A DNA stretch of 64,000 nt from Riemerella anatipestifer (GTDB taxonomy: Bacteria > Bacteroidota > Bacteroidia > Flavobacteriales > Weeksellaceae): NCBI RefSeq assembly GCF_035666175.1, contig NZ_CP142016.1, positions 620,001 through 684,000 of the forward strand. Direction: 5' to 3'. Shown in pieces: positions 49,185-59,763 of the stretch; position 1 is the first letter of the stretch; each line of letters starts with the position of its first letter. The position numbers and the translations under genes are program-made. Under the pieces are notes generated by a model. The model ran no database searches. It was not told the DNA's origin and was given only the letters and a program-made list of their open reading frames with translations.

Positions 49185-49904
49185 TTATTTATTTGGATTA
49201 GATGGTCTTACCTCTATTTTGCTAGGTAAAGTGCGAGGATTCATTCTAAGTAAATCTACCACTATTTCCCCTAGGTCTTCTGGTTGAATCTTCCAAGAAT
49301 CTTTATCCGAAGGTTCGTTACCATTAAAGTGAGAGGCTACAGAACCTGGCATAATGGTAGAAACTTTAATGTTATACTTTCTTAAATCTAACATTGCTGC
49401 TTGGGTAAAACCTACAAGACCAAATTTAGACGCATTATATCCTGACGCTTTTTCAAAAAAGTATGCCCCCTCCAAACTAGCAATACTAATGTAATACCCC
49501 TGTGTTTTCTTGAGAGATTCCACGGTTGCTTTCATCGTATGGAAAGCTCCCGTAAGATTAGTATCTATCATAGCATTCCATTCTTCCAAAGACATTTCGT
49601 CTACTGGTTTAAAGTAACCCAAACCTGCATTAGCTACTACTACATCTATATTGCCTAGCTTAGTTTCTATATACTTAACCGCTTCTTGTTCTGCTTCAAA
49701 GTTTTTAACATCAGATACTACGCCTATGATTTTGTTTTCATACTCTGACAATTCAGAAACTGCTTTTTCTACAGCTTCCGTACTTCTCCCACTAATAGCG
49801 ACTTTCAATCCATTTTTTAAGAGTTCTTTTGCAATTCCAAAACCGATACCTTTAATACCTCCTGTGATATATGCTACTTTGTTTTTTAAATCCATTTTAG
49901 ACAT
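49185..49904 (-). CDS. Short-chain dehydrogenase/reductase
   Basis: The 239-residue protein has the SDR glycine motif (AYITGGIKGIGFGIAKEL), VVANAGLGYFK, the catalytic YNASKFGLVGFTQ with Tyr and Lys, and a serine in SIASLEGAYF. It uses NAD(P)H to reduce a carbonyl; the substrate is not clear. PSKIEVRPSNPNK ends the chain. It is a single gene between etfB and the divergent DUF3822 gene. Confidence 0.9.
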   Translation of the reverse strand: MSKMDLKNKVAYITGGIKGIGFGIAKELLKNGLKVAISGRSTEAVEKAVSELSEYENKIIGVVSDVKNFEAEQEAVKYIETKLGNIDVVVANAGLGYFKPVDEMSLEEWNAMIDTNLTGAFHTMKATVESLKKTQGYYISIASLEGAYFFEKASGYNASKFGLVGFTQAAMLDLRKYNIKVSTIMPGSVASHFNGNEPSDKDSWKIQPEDLGEIVVDLLRMNPRTLPSKIEVRPSNPNK

Positions 49905-50011
49905 TTTTTATTGTGCTTAAAGATAATTATTTTTTATGAGTATGAAAACAATCAAAAAGAATACCCTTTTATTAAGCCCCTACCGCTTTATTCTAAGTAA
50001 AAAAATATTAG

Positions 50012-50019
50012 TAACTTTG
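50012..50019 (+). promoter_or_regulatory. -7 box of the DUF3822 / rsmD operon
   Basis: TAACTTTG matches TAnnTTTG and ends 19 bases before the ATG at 50039. No clear -33 TTG is seen at the right distance. Confidence 0.5.
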
Positions 50020-50038
50020 CACGAGTTCATTATGGGTT

Positions 50039-50755
50039 ATGCAAAAATTAGTTTTACTTTTTACTAAAGGAGGACTCCAGTACCAAATTATTAGTGGTAA
50101 GGAAGTACAAGAAGAAAAAGTTTTTTTTATCACAGAAGATTCCCCTAGTGATTATTTAATCAATAAGTTAGAGGAAATTCTAAACCATCCTTCTATAGTA
50201 AGTATAGATGTAATTTCTACCCTCAATCATTTCACATTGATGCCTTCTACTTTTTCTCAGCACGATGTCGCTCACGAGCTTATCTCTTACAATGCTCTAG
50301 TAGATAAAGACAAAGAGGAAGTAATGCTTTCTGTAAATAAGAAATATGGCGTTCAGTTTTATTATACGATGCCAGATTTATTTTATAAAAAAATCAAAAG
50401 CAAAGGTATTTCTACGCATTTTAACTTCTCTGGAGAAAAATTCTTAAATACACTTGATGCTGGGAATAAAAAGGAAATCCACATCAATCTATATCATCAT
50501 CAGTGCGAGTTTTTTGCTTTAGACAATAAAAAGGTTATCCTTTATAACAATCTAGATGTAAATTCGGAGGTAGATTTTCTTTATTTCGTTATGTTTACCC
50601 TTAGCAAAATAGGATTTAATATTACAGACACTCAGTTCTATGTGTATGGAGAGACTACCGAAAACGAGACTTTTATATCAGAGCTTGGGAAGTTTGTCAA
50701 GAATTTAAAAGTGGTTTTTGACAACTTACCTCAAAAGAACTTCATTATGAGCTAA
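50039..50755 (+). CDS. DUF3822 family protein
   Basis: The 238-residue protein resembles the DUF3822 family of Bacteroidota, which has an actin/ASKHA-like pattern of two similar halves. Visible pieces are the opening LVLLFTKGGLQYQIIS, SIDVISTLNHFTLMP and HINLYHHQCEFFAL. It is regularly found just before rsmD, as here with 25 bases between. The function is unknown; the constant link to an rRNA methyltransferase could mean a helper role. Confidence 0.75.
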   Translation: MQKLVLLFTKGGLQYQIISGKEVQEEKVFFITEDSPSDYLINKLEEILNHPSIVSIDVISTLNHFTLMPSTFSQHDVAHELISYNALVDKDKEEVMLSVNKKYGVQFYYTMPDLFYKKIKSKGISTHFNFSGEKFLNTLDAGNKKEIHINLYHHQCEFFALDNKKVILYNNLDVNSEVDFLYFVMFTLSKIGFNITDTQFYVYGETTENETFISELGKFVKNLKVVFDNLPQKNFIMS

Positions 50756-50780
50756 ATACTTCTCAATAACAACTAAAACT

Positions 50781-51341
50781 ATGTATAGAATTATCTCTGG
50801 AAAGTGGAAAGCTAAGCGAATATTAGCTCCCAAAAATTTTGAAGTTCGCCCTACAACAGATTTTGCTAAAGAGGCTTTATTCAGCATATTAGAACATAGG
50901 TTAGAGCTACCTTACATCTCTGCACTAGACCTTTTTGCAGGGATTGGCTCTATATCTTTAGAGTTGGCTTCTAGAGATTGCCAAGACATTACTTCGGTAG
51001 AGTTTAACCCTAAGCACGCTGCATTTATACAATCTACAGCCCAAGAGTTGGGTTTTGGCTTACAAATAAATGTCCAAAAAAGTGATGTTTTTGAATGGTT
51101 AAAAAAGGGTAGAAATCATTCTAAATCATTCAATTTAATATTTGCTGACCCACCGTTTGATTTACCTGAAAAAAAATATTACGATTTAATCAATTCAGTT
51201 TTAGACAGTCCTATTCTTGCGGAAAACGGACTTTTCGTGCTGGAGCATCAAAGCCGAATGATATTGGAACACCAACATCTCAAAGAAACTAGAAAATACG
51301 GAAATGTGAGTTTTTCTTTTTTTGAAAAAGAAACCGTCTAA
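50781..51341 (+). CDS. rsmD: 16S rRNA (guanine966-N2)-methyltransferase
   Basis: The 186-residue Rossmann methyltransferase has MYRIISGKWKAKRILAP and VRPTTDFAKEALFSIL at the start, the SAM site LDLFAGIGSISLELASR, and the catalytic FADPPFDL (DPPF motif). It methylates G966 in 16S rRNA of the small subunit. A terminator follows at 51356-51410. Confidence 0.94.
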   Translation: MYRIISGKWKAKRILAPKNFEVRPTTDFAKEALFSILEHRLELPYISALDLFAGIGSISLELASRDCQDITSVEFNPKHAAFIQSTAQELGFGLQINVQKSDVFEWLKKGRNHSKSFNLIFADPPFDLPEKKYYDLINSVLDSPILAENGLFVLEHQSRMILEHQHLKETRKYGNVSFSFFEKETV

Positions 51342-51355
51342 AACAAAATAGATTT

Positions 51356-51410
51356 ACCTCAACTTAACTATCAAACTTCAAAATTGATTATTACAGTTGA
51401 GGTTTTTATT
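51356..51410 (+). terminator. Terminator after rsmD
   Basis: ACCTCAAC (51356-51363) pairs with GTTGAGGT (51396-51403), with a long loop and a T-run TTTTATTTTT after it. Confidence 0.65.
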
Positions 51411-51488
51411 TTTGTATCGTTAGAAAAATCTGTATTTCGTCATTCAAAAAAATACTTTAACTTTATACCTTATTAAAATTCAAAAAAA

Positions 51489-52298
51489 ATGAAACAACAT
51501 TTAGATAATATCAGTCATAAAAATTCTTCTAATTTCTTCCTAATAGCAGGACCTTGTGCTATAGAAAGCGAAGATATGGCAATGAAAATAGCAGAACATA
51601 TTGTAAAACTTTCGGACAAATATAAAATCCCTTATATCTTTAAAGGAAGTTTTAAAAAAGCCAATAGGTCTAGGATAGATTCCTTTACAGGAATAGGAGA
51701 TGAAGAAGCTCTCGAAATTCTTAAAAAAGTAGGTGATACTTTTGGAATTCCTACGACAACGGATATTCACGAAAACGAACACGCTACTCTTGCCGCACAA
51801 TATGTAGATGTGCTACAAATACCTGCTTTCCTAGTAAGACAAACTGATTTACTCGTATCTGCTGCTAAAACAGGAAAATGCATCACTTTAAAAAAAGGAC
51901 AATTCCTCTCTCCCGAGGCAATGAAATTTGCAGTGCAAAAAATAAAAGACTGCCAAAACGATAAAGTTGCCATTATAGAGCGAGGCAATTCTTTTGGTTA
52001 TACTGATTTGGTAGTAGATTTTAGAGGTATCCCAACGATGCAAAATTACGCTCCTGTAATATTAGATGTAACCCACTCTTTACAACAACCTAACCAAGAG
52101 TCTGGTGTAACTGGTGGAAAACCTCAACTCATAGAAACCATTGCTAAAGCAGGGATTGCTGTAGGTGCAGACGGACTATTTATAGAAACACACCCAGACC
52201 CTAAAAACGCAAAATCTGATGGGGCTAATATGCTTCCTCTAGAACAACTAGACGCGTTGTTAGCTAAACTTACCAAAATAAGAGAAGCTATTATTTAG
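51489..52298 (+). CDS. kdsA: 3-deoxy-8-phosphooctulonate synthase (KDO-8-P synthase)
   Basis: The 269-residue enzyme joins arabinose 5-phosphate and phosphoenolpyruvate in the path to KDO of lipopolysaccharide. Motifs: FLIAGPCAIESEDMA, FKGSFKKANRSRIDSFTG split after FKGSFKKANR, LQIPAFLVRQTDLLVSAAKTG (split LQIPAFLVRQTD), TLKKGQFLSPEAM, and DVTHSLQQPN. Asn at the KANRS position fits the non-metal or metal-free class. Length is normal. Confidence 0.95.
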   Translation: MKQHLDNISHKNSSNFFLIAGPCAIESEDMAMKIAEHIVKLSDKYKIPYIFKGSFKKANRSRIDSFTGIGDEEALEILKKVGDTFGIPTTTDIHENEHATLAAQYVDVLQIPAFLVRQTDLLVSAAKTGKCITLKKGQFLSPEAMKFAVQKIKDCQNDKVAIIERGNSFGYTDLVVDFRGIPTMQNYAPVILDVTHSLQQPNQESGVTGGKPQLIETIAKAGIAVGADGLFIETHPDPKNAKSDGANMLPLEQLDALLAKLTKIREAII

Positions 52299-52324
52299 TA
52301 TCAAAATCATTAAAAATATCGCTT

Positions 52325-54502
52325 TTGAAAAAGATATATCTTATCTTAGCAATATTGCCCTACCTAGCAGTAGCTCAGAAGACTAAAGAGATAAAAGAAG
52401 TGGTTTTCCAAAAGAGAACCAAGAAAAAAGTAACCGACCTTACCAACACCAGTATTTCGGCTAAAGAAGCACAACAAATTGCTTCTATTTCAGGTGGTAT
52501 TGAAGGACTTATTAAAACTTTGCCTTCGGTAAACTCCAATACCGAACTTTCTTCCCAATATATGGTAAGAGGTGGAAATTATGACGAAAATTTAATCTAC
52601 ATCAATGATGTGGAACTTTACCGTCCTTTCCTCATTAGAAATGCCCAACAGGAAGGTATGAGCATCATCAATCCTGATATGGTTTCTACTGTTAATTTTT
52701 CTTCAGGTGGATTTGAAGCTAGATACGGCGATAAGATGTCGTCTGCTCTTAATGTTTATTATAGAGAACCCGAAAAAACAGAACTATCAGGAGAAGCCAG
52801 CCTTATTGGAGGTAGACTAACGCTAGGCGGTGCATCTAAAGATAAAAAATTAACCGCTTTGGTTTCAGGGCGTTATCGTAATACCAATCTAGTTCTTAAC
52901 ACACTCAATGAAGATACGGATTTTAACCCTCAAAACTTTGATATTCAAACCTTCATCAATTATCATATCAACCCTAAATGGCAATTATCTTTCATTGGAT
53001 ATTATGCTAAAAATGACTACACGATGCTTCCCAAACAACGAAAAGTTAATTTTGGGACTTTGCAAACCCCAATGACACTTACCGTATTTTACAACGGAAG
53101 AGAAAACGATACTTATAAAAATATGATGGGGACGGCTTCGGTTCATTTTAAACCTAATAAAAAATGGAAGTTCTCGTTAGATAATTTTGCTTATCAGAAC
53201 AGAGAGAAAGAATATTATACTATCTCTTCTGCCTACGAATTACAGGCTTACAACCCTGCTACTGGAGAGCCAACCGTTTCTTATGATATAGGTGGACAGA
53301 TAGACCACGCTAGAAATGATTTATTAGTAAGAACTTTAGGGTCTCAATTTAGAGCTAGATTTTCGCCTGATGTAAACACAGACTATGAGGTGGGAATTAA
53401 ATACGAAAAAGAATTTCTGCAAGACTATACCAATGAATGGCAACTTGCCGACTCTTTAGGCTACAGTACGCCTAGAGCCTCCGCGGTTATTGGACAGCTA
53501 GACCCATCGGACTTAAAATTGAAATTCAATATTAAAGGACAAAACGATATACAGCCTAGCCGACTTTCAGCTTATGTTCAGGCTTCTAAAAAATTCTTTT
53601 GGCAAACGCACAAAGTTTTCATCAATGGAGGTGTCAGGACGCAACATTGGAGCTTTAATAATCAAACCATTATTTCTCCTAGATTACAAATAGCCATTAA
53701 GCCTGATTGGGATACAGATATGCTATTTAGACTAGCAGGAGGCATTTACTACCAAGCTCCTTTTTATAGAGAAATAAAGGATTTGGAAGGCAATTTTAAT
53801 TCTAATATAAAAGCCCAGCAGTCTTTGCAACTCATTTTAGGCAACGACTACGAATTTCAATGGAAAGATCGCCTATTTAAGCTCACTACGGAAGCCTATT
53901 ATAAAAAGATGAACCACCTTATCCCTTACTATGTGGATAATGTTCGTATAAGATATTCTGGGCAAAACAATTCCGAAGGTTATGCCTATGGTATAGATAC
54001 GAGATTATTTGGAGAGTTTGTTCCTGGAGTAGATTCTTGGCTATCTTTAAGCTATGCTAGAGTGTTTGAAAACATTGATAACAAAGGCTATATCCCAAGA
54101 CCAACAGACCAAAGATTTAGGGTTGCTATGTTCTATCAAGACTATATGCCTAAGTTCCCTAGTATGAGAGTCAATCTTACTTTAATCTACGCTAGTGGAC
54201 TACCTAACGGAGCGTCTGTTTTTGCCGACCCTTATCAATATCAAAAAACACTCCCTGCTTACAAAAGAGTAGATATAGGGTTATCCAAAGTTTTTATAGA
54301 CCAAAAAGATTTTAAAGCTCATTCTCCTTTTTGGCGAAATTTTAAAGAATTGATTTTAGGCGTTCAGGTGTTTAATGCATTCAACATCAATAATACCATT
54401 TCTAACCAATGGATTAACGATGCCAACACAGGTTACATTTACCCTGTCCCTGTAAGACTTACAGGACGCTTCTTTAATGTTAAACTAGAGTTTAAATTGT
54501 AA
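52325..54502 (+). CDS. TonB-dependent outer membrane receptor, TTG start
   Basis: The best start is TTG at 52325, which gives a clean signal peptide (KKIYLILAILPYLAVAQ); no in-frame ATG upstream does. The 725-residue protein has the plug domain (GIEGLIKTLPSVNSNTELSSQ split, YMVRGGNYDENLIYINDVEL split, VNFSSGGFEARYGDKMSSAL split) and a 22-strand barrel ending with FFNVKLEFKL. It lacks the N-terminal carboxypeptidase-like extension of SusC proteins. The substrate is unknown. It starts 26 bases after kdsA and may be cotranscribed. Confidence 0.86.
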   Translation: MKKIYLILAILPYLAVAQKTKEIKEVVFQKRTKKKVTDLTNTSISAKEAQQIASISGGIEGLIKTLPSVNSNTELSSQYMVRGGNYDENLIYINDVELYRPFLIRNAQQEGMSIINPDMVSTVNFSSGGFEARYGDKMSSALNVYYREPEKTELSGEASLIGGRLTLGGASKDKKLTALVSGRYRNTNLVLNTLNEDTDFNPQNFDIQTFINYHINPKWQLSFIGYYAKNDYTMLPKQRKVNFGTLQTPMTLTVFYNGRENDTYKNMMGTASVHFKPNKKWKFSLDNFAYQNREKEYYTISSAYELQAYNPATGEPTVSYDIGGQIDHARNDLLVRTLGSQFRARFSPDVNTDYEVGIKYEKEFLQDYTNEWQLADSLGYSTPRASAVIGQLDPSDLKLKFNIKGQNDIQPSRLSAYVQASKKFFWQTHKVFINGGVRTQHWSFNNQTIISPRLQIAIKPDWDTDMLFRLAGGIYYQAPFYREIKDLEGNFNSNIKAQQSLQLILGNDYEFQWKDRLFKLTTEAYYKKMNHLIPYYVDNVRIRYSGQNNSEGYAYGIDTRLFGEFVPGVDSWLSLSYARVFENIDNKGYIPRPTDQRFRVAMFYQDYMPKFPSMRVNLTLIYASGLPNGASVFADPYQYQKTLPAYKRVDIGLSKVFIDQKDFKAHSPFWRNFKELILGVQVFNAFNINNTISNQWINDANTGYIYPVPVRLTGRFFNVKLEFKL

Positions 54503-54520
54503 TTACAATGTAATACAAAT

Positions 54521-54558
54521 AAAAAAAGGTATCTCACTATAAACAAGATACCTTTTTT
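54521..54558. terminator. Bidirectional terminator between TBDT and uvrA
   Basis: AAAAAAGGTATCT (54522-54534) pairs with AGATACCTTTTTT (54546-54558). It serves both the plus-strand receptor gene and the minus-strand uvrA. Confidence 0.85.
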
Positions 54559-54564
54559 ATTACT

Positions 54565-57330
54565 TTAAAGTTTTTCGGCTACGAATTTAGCAGTTTTGGA
54601 TTTTTTATCTTTTGCTAAATCCTCAGGTGTTCCAGCAAAAACCACTTCTCCGCCATATTTACCTGCATTAGGACCTATATCTATGATCCAATCTGCTGAC
54701 TTAATAATATCTGGCTGATGCTCTATAACTACTACAGAATGCCCCAGCTCTATAAGTGCCTGTAATGAGGTTAATAATTTTTGTATATCGTGAAAATGAA
54801 GCCCTGTGGAAGGTTCATCAAAGATGAAAAGCGTTTTCTCCGTAGTTACGCCCTTCACTAAAAATGAAGCCAACTTTACCCTTTGAGCTTCCCCACCTGA
54901 AAGCGTAGAAGAACTTTGTCCTAGTTTAAGATAGCCTAGACCTACCTCTTGCAATGGTTTTAGTTTAGTAACTATTTTATCTTGTTTATTATCACTAAAG
55001 AAATCAATCGCTTCATCTACCGTCATTTGTAGAATATCTGCAATGTTTTTCTCATCAAATTTAACTTCCAATATCTCGGACTTAAATCTTGCTCCTTTAC
55101 AATGCTCACATTCTAGTTCCACATCTGCCATAAACTGCATAGATATGGTAATAATACCCTCACCTTTACACTCATCACATCTCCCACCATCTACATTAAA
55201 CGAAAAGTGCTTAGGCTTCAAATTCATAGTTTTAGAATGACGCTGCTTAGCGAACAAATCCCTAATATCATCATAAGCCTTAAGATAAGTTACAGGGTTA
55301 GACCTAGAGGATTTTCCGATAGGATTTTGGTCTATCAATTCTATATGCTTCACAAGTTGAGGTGGAAATTCCACATAATCATAGTCGGCTTTTTTGCCTC
55401 CCATTCCTAACTGGATTTGAATATCGTTAGTCAAAACCTCTTTCATCAATGTAGATTTACCAGAGCCCGACACCCCCGTAACCACCACCAAATTCTCCAA
55501 AGGAATATCAACATCTATATTTTTAAGGTTATTTTGCCTAGCTCCTTTGATATTGATGAACGATTTAGCTTTCCTTCTCCTTTTTGGTACTGCTATTTCT
55601 AGCCTTCCTGTAAGGTATTTAGAAGTTAAAGTATCGGCTTCTTTGAGGTCTTTAAAATCGCCTGCGAAGACCAACTCTCCCCCAAGGAAACCTGCTTCTG
55701 GACCTATGTCTATAATATAATCTGCGGCACGCATAATATCCTCATCATGCTCCACAACAATAACCGTATTGCCTAAATCTCTTAAATTCTTTAGAACTTC
55801 TATTAAATTCTCGGTATCCTGCGAATGTAGTCCAATGGAAGGTTCGTCCAAAATATAAATAGACCCAACCAAAGAACTCCCTAAGCTCGTCGCTAAGTTA
55901 ATCCTTTGACTTTCCCCACCTGACAAAGTATTAGAGGTACGGTTTAGCGTTAAATATCCCAAGCCTACTTTTAACAAAAACTCTAGTCTAGTAGTAATTT
56001 CATAGAGTAATCTTTTAGCAATTTCTTGCTCGTGTTTGGTGAGTTTAAGGTTCTTAATTAAAGGCAGAAGTTCGTCTAATGGCAACTCCATTAACGATTG
56101 TATGTTATGCCCTCCTACTTTTACCCATTCGGTTTCTTTTCTTAATCTTAGACCTTCGCAGTCGGGACATTTAGTCTTGCCTCTGTAACGAGAGAGCATC
56201 ACTCGGTATTGTATCTTATACAAATTCTCCTCCAACATACGGAAAAACTGGTCTATACACGGAAAGTTTTTAGCTCCTGTTCCTCTCCATAAAAGTTGTT
56301 TTTGCTCTTTAGGAAGTTCAAAATACGGTTTATGGATTGGAAAATCTGGAGCATTTTTGATAAAGTGCATTTTCCACTCGCTCATCGTTTCTCCTTTCCA
56401 ACAAGCGACAGCATCTTCGTAAACCGAAAGCCTTTTGTTAGGAATTACCAAATCTTCGTCTATCCCAACCACTTTACCATAGCCCTCACAAGTAGGACAC
56501 GCTCCGTAAGGATTATTAAAACTGAAAAAATGAAGATTTGGTTCTAAAAACGAAATCCCATCAGCTTCAAAAAGGTTAGAAAAATGTTTTATATTTTGAG
56601 TTTCAATATTTTTTAAAGCACAGGAGCCGTGCCCCTCGTAGAAGGCCGTTTGGATAGAATCTGCTAGGCGTTGCAGAAAATACTCATCATCCTCGTAAAC
56701 AAAGCGGTCAATAACCAAATTAAGCAACATCTCTTTTTCAGGAACGAAGCCAAAACTCTCTAAATCTTCTATTTCAGCGATATTTCCGTTAATTTCTAAC
56801 CTAGTAAATCCTGAAACTTTTAGTGTATTTAATAGTGATTTAAAATCACCATCAGCAAACGAAAGCGATGCTGTGAGTAGAAACTCTTGATTAGGATTTT
56901 CTTCTATGTAAGTAATAACATCAGAAATGCTGTCCTTTTTCACCTCATCACCAGATACAGGCGAATAGGTACGCCCCACACGAGCGAATAACAATTTAAG
57001 ATAATCGTAAATTTCGGTGGAAGTTCCTACTGTAGACCTTGGATTAGAAGAAATTACTTTCTGTTGTATGGCGATAGATGGTGCTAAGCCTTTAATATCG
57101 TCTATCTTTGGTTTCTCTAAACGCCCCAAAAACTGTCTAGCATAGGAGCTTAAACTCTCCACATAACGCCTCTGCCCTTCGGCATAAATAGTATCAAAGG
57201 CTAAAGACGATTTCCCACTACCAGACACACCAGTTACTACCACTAGTTTGTTTTTAGGTATGAGAACATCTATGTTTTTAAGGTTGTTAAGATGTGCGTT
57301 TTTAACAAAAATATTATTTTTAATATTCAT
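54565..57330 (-). CDS. uvrA: Excinuclease ABC subunit A
   Basis: The 921-residue DNA damage sensor has two ABC ATPase units: Walker [21 protein letters not shown] split and [15 protein letters not shown], signatures [12 protein letters not shown] and [12 protein letters not shown]. Zinc sites are visible in [21 protein letters not shown] and CDECKGEG with CEHCKG. It works with UvrB in nucleotide excision repair. The length is slightly below that of Escherichia coli UvrA. Confidence 0.96.
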   Translation of the reverse strand: MNIKNNIFVKNAHLNNLKNIDVLIPKNKLVVVTGVSGSGKSSLAFDTIYAEGQRRYVESLSSYARQFLGRLEKPKIDDIKGLAPSIAIQQKVISSNPRSTVGTSTEIYDYLKLLFARVGRTYSPVSGDEVKKDSISDVITYIEENPNQEFLLTASLSFADGDFKSLLNTLKVSGFTRLEINGNIAEIEDLESFGFVPEKEMLLNLVIDRFVYEDDEYFLQRLADSIQTAFYEGHGSCALKNIETQNIKHFSNLFEADGISFLEPNLHFFSFNNPYGACPTCEGYGKVVGIDEDLVIPNKRLSVYEDAVACWKGETMSEWKMHFIKNAPDFPIHKPYFELPKEQKQLLWRGTGAKNFPCIDQFFRMLEENLYKIQYRVMLSRYRGKTKCPDCEGLRLRKETEWVKVGGHNIQSLMELPLDELLPLIKNLKLTKHEQEIAKRLLYEITTRLEFLLKVGLGYLTLNRTSNTLSGGESQRINLATSLGSSLVGSIYILDEPSIGLHSQDTENLIEVLKNLRDLGNTVIVVEHDEDIMRAADYIIDIGPEAGFLGGELVFAGDFKDLKEADTLTSKYLTGRLEIAVPKRRRKAKSFINIKGARQNNLKNIDVDIPLENLVVVTGVSGSGKSTLMKEVLTNDIQIQLGMGGKKADYDYVEFPPQLVKHIELIDQNPIGKSSRSNPVTYLKAYDDIRDLFAKQRHSKTMNLKPKHFSFNVDGGRCDECKGEGIITISMQFMADVELECEHCKGARFKSEILEVKFDEKNIADILQMTVDEAIDFFSDNKQDKIVTKLKPLQEVGLGYLKLGQSSSTLSGGEAQRVKLASFLVKGVTTEKTLFIFDEPSTGLHFHDIQKLLTSLQALIELGHSVVVIEHQPDIIKSADWIIDIGPNAGKYGGEVVFAGTPEDLAKDKKSKTAKFVAEKL

Positions 57331-57377
57331 AAAATCCTTTGACTACATTAAAAAATTTAGTGAAAAAGAAAAACTGC

Positions 57378-58901
57378 CTATTTAAAAATATTCATTTCTT
57401 CTTTATAAATAGGGCTTTCTACCCCTAAAAAGTTAAGTACACTGTGAAATACATGGTTTTGAGAAAGCACCTCGTTTGGCTTTAGTTTTTTATTGCTATT
57501 ATCCGACAACCAAACAATAAATGGTATTTCATACTGCTCTTTAGGTGCAATGCTTAAAGGCACTCCGTGCATATATAAGTTTTTCTCTCCCAAGGACTCG
57601 CCGTGGTCAGAAACGAACAGCATTGTGCTTTTATAATATTTTAGCTCTTTTAAATTTTCGATAACATTATGTAGGATATAGTCTGTATAAACAATGGTAT
57701 TATCGTAAGCGTTTACCAATTCCGTTTGGGAACACTTGCCCAACTCTACACTATTACAAACAGGCTTAAACACCTCAAATTTTGATGGATATTTTTTACT
57801 ATAAGTAGGTCCGTGGCTGGTACTTGTATGTAAAACTACCAATACTTTATTCTTTTTACTTGCCAATATTTGCTCCTTTAATCCATTTACAAGCACCTCA
57901 TCATAATCACATTCGGGCTTGTTGCAGTCTTTCATTAGAGCTTCTTTGTTTTGATAATTTGCGATATGTAATGGCGGTTCGCCCCAGTTGGTAGTTCTCC
58001 AAATCACTTCTACATCATTACGATATAAATAGTTAGGTAGTATTTCATACAAATCATCAGTATTGGTATGTTCTAAAATACATTTAACTCCTGCCGTGGT
58101 ATAAGTGGCACAGGAATTAGCTTTAAAATGAAAAACATTGCTTGTTTTTGATAGTAATGGATTGGTATTTTTATTATAGCCATAAAGCGAAAAATTCTGA
58201 CTTCTCGCCGATTCTCCTATCACCAATACCACCACCGACTTTTCGTTATCCTTTATCTTAGCATTTGGTAATAAAATCTCCTTTTCATTCTTTTTGTACT
58301 TGTGAATGTGGTACAACACCGTGTTTACGCTATAAGACCAAGGCATTGCCAAACCACCCAACTGTTTAGAGTTTTTATCTACCCAAAGCCAGTTACTTGC
58401 GTTTACAAAAGCCATCACTACCATAAACAATAATGCCAGTGCCATCGTCTTAACAAACTGCTTGAAAGTGCTTGGGATAATTTTAGTTCTGATAATATAA
58501 ATACTCGGTAAAATACCTAATAGCACTAAATATAACACCAACTTAACCGAAAAGAAACTACTAGACTCTTCATAATTGGTATTAAATACATTGCTTATCA
58601 TACTCTCGTCTATAATCACGCCATAAGTAGTGATAAAATAGACCGAAACTGCATTGATAAGGAAGAATAACACTAATAAAAATTTACCCACAAAGCGTGA
58701 TAAATACAAAAATAAATAGAATGCAAAAAAATTAGCCACCACCATTACCACCACTAAACTCGCAATAAGCAGCACTCCATTAAAACTTGTATAATCTATG
58801 TTATTAACCACATAAGTATAAAACGGAATATGAAATAATAACAAATGTAGCACACTCATTAAAATTGCAAAATGAGTTACTTTTAAACTATTTTTTAACA
58901 T
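57378..58901 (-). CDS. eptA: Lipid A phosphoethanolamine transferase
   Basis: The 507-residue protein has five N-terminal transmembrane helices and a periplasmic sulfatase-fold domain from about residue 215. The metal and catalytic residues are in [18 protein letters not shown] (Glu), [12 protein letters not shown] (Thr nucleophile with cysteine pair), and [20 protein letters not shown] (Asp-His). The extra cysteines form the usual disulfides. It adds phosphoethanolamine to lipid A, lowering negative charge and binding of cationic peptides and polymyxin. Its start overlaps the PAP2 gene by 14 bases. Confidence 0.9.
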   Translation of the reverse strand: MLKNSLKVTHFAILMSVLHLLLFHIPFYTYVVNNIDYTSFNGVLLIASLVVVMVVANFFAFYLFLYLSRFVGKFLLVLFFLINAVSVYFITTYGVIIDESMISNVFNTNYEESSSFFSVKLVLYLVLLGILPSIYIIRTKIIPSTFKQFVKTMALALLFMVVMAFVNASNWLWVDKNSKQLGGLAMPWSYSVNTVLYHIHKYKKNEKEILLPNAKIKDNEKSVVVLVIGESARSQNFSLYGYNKNTNPLLSKTSNVFHFKANSCATYTTAGVKCILEHTNTDDLYEILPNYLYRNDVEVIWRTTNWGEPPLHIANYQNKEALMKDCNKPECDYDEVLVNGLKEQILASKKNKVLVVLHTSTSHGPTYSKKYPSKFEVFKPVCNSVELGKCSQTELVNAYDNTIVYTDYILHNVIENLKELKYYKSTMLFVSDHGESLGEKNLYMHGVPLSIAPKEQYEIPFIVWLSDNSNKKLKPNEVLSQNHVFHSVLNFLGVESPIYKEEMNIFK

Positions 58902-59733
58902 AGAGAAATCCTATTTTAAATAATGATATTGCTAAACACACCAGTGGAAGGTAAAATACCACTAAACTTTCGGTAAAGATATTTTTTGAAATAATGATGA
59001 TACAGACAGTAAACAGTACTATAAAAACGGGAGAATACTTCTTATCAGCTATCCAATTCCAGGTTTTATATTTTTGGCTAAAGAGTATCCCTAAAACTCC
59101 CGAAATATAACCTATAATACCACCAACAATAGTGTCAAGAGGATAATGAGCTCCCACGCCTACCCTTGTAGATACTAACATTAAACCTATAACGATAATA
59201 AAGAAAGACCACAGTATCTTATAAATTAAACTCCTCGGCATAAAACTGAACATCAGCACTGTGAGTATCGTAAAAACAGTAATAGAATGTCCCGACGGCA
59301 AACTACTATGCCCCGTAAGTTTTTCACCAACAATAATAAAAGTACCAACATCAAACATAGCAGCTGGTCTTGGCACCGAAAATAAGTTTTTAAGTGTACT
59401 TGAAAATAAAAGCGAAATAAGCGATGCCGAAATTAAAGCCTCCCAAAGTTTCGGAGCATAAATAATGAAAATACTCAAACACGATAAAAACACCAGCGCA
59501 TTTCCGAATTGTGTAAAATTTATCATCAAGCTAGGATATTGCCCCAACTGATGATTGATATAAAGAAATACTTCCTTCTGAATTCCCGTATAACCATTGA
59601 TGGATAGTGCCTCTTTATTCCAAAGAAACAAGACTATCATCAACAACAAGGCTGCCGGCAAATAAAGAAATGAAAACACTACTTTGGATTGGTTCTTTAC
59701 AACATTTGTATTCATTATCCCACTGTTAAACAT
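58888..59733 (-). CDS. PAP2-family lipid phosphatase, probable lipid A phosphatase (LpxE-like)
   Basis: The 281-residue membrane protein (275 if the second ATG at 59715 is used) has six helices and the three PAP2 motifs: K-N-L-F-S-V-P-R-P, then LPSGHSITVF, then STRVGVGAHYPLDTIVGG. Such enzymes remove phosphate from lipids. Its overlap with eptA suggests that it clears a lipid A phosphate that is then replaced by phosphoethanolamine, as in LpxE/EptA pairs. Undecaprenyl-pyrophosphate phosphatase is the alternative. A -7 box TATTTTTG lies at 59748-59741 on the minus strand. Confidence 0.8.
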   Translation of the reverse strand: MFNSGIMNTNVVKNQSKVVFSFLYLPAALLLMIVLFLWNKEALSINGYTGIQKEVFLYINHQLGQYPSLMINFTQFGNALVFLSCLSIFIIYAPKLWEALISASLISLLFSSTLKNLFSVPRPAAMFDVGTFIIVGEKLTGHSSLPSGHSITVFTILTVLMFSFMPRSLIYKILWSFFIIVIGLMLVSTRVGVGAHYPLDTIVGGIIGYISGVLGILFSQKYKTWNWIADKKYSPVFIVLFTVCIIIISKNIFTESLVVFYLPLVCLAISLFKIGFLYVKK

Positions 59734-59763
59734 ACTTCTACAAAAATACAGATATATTTAATC

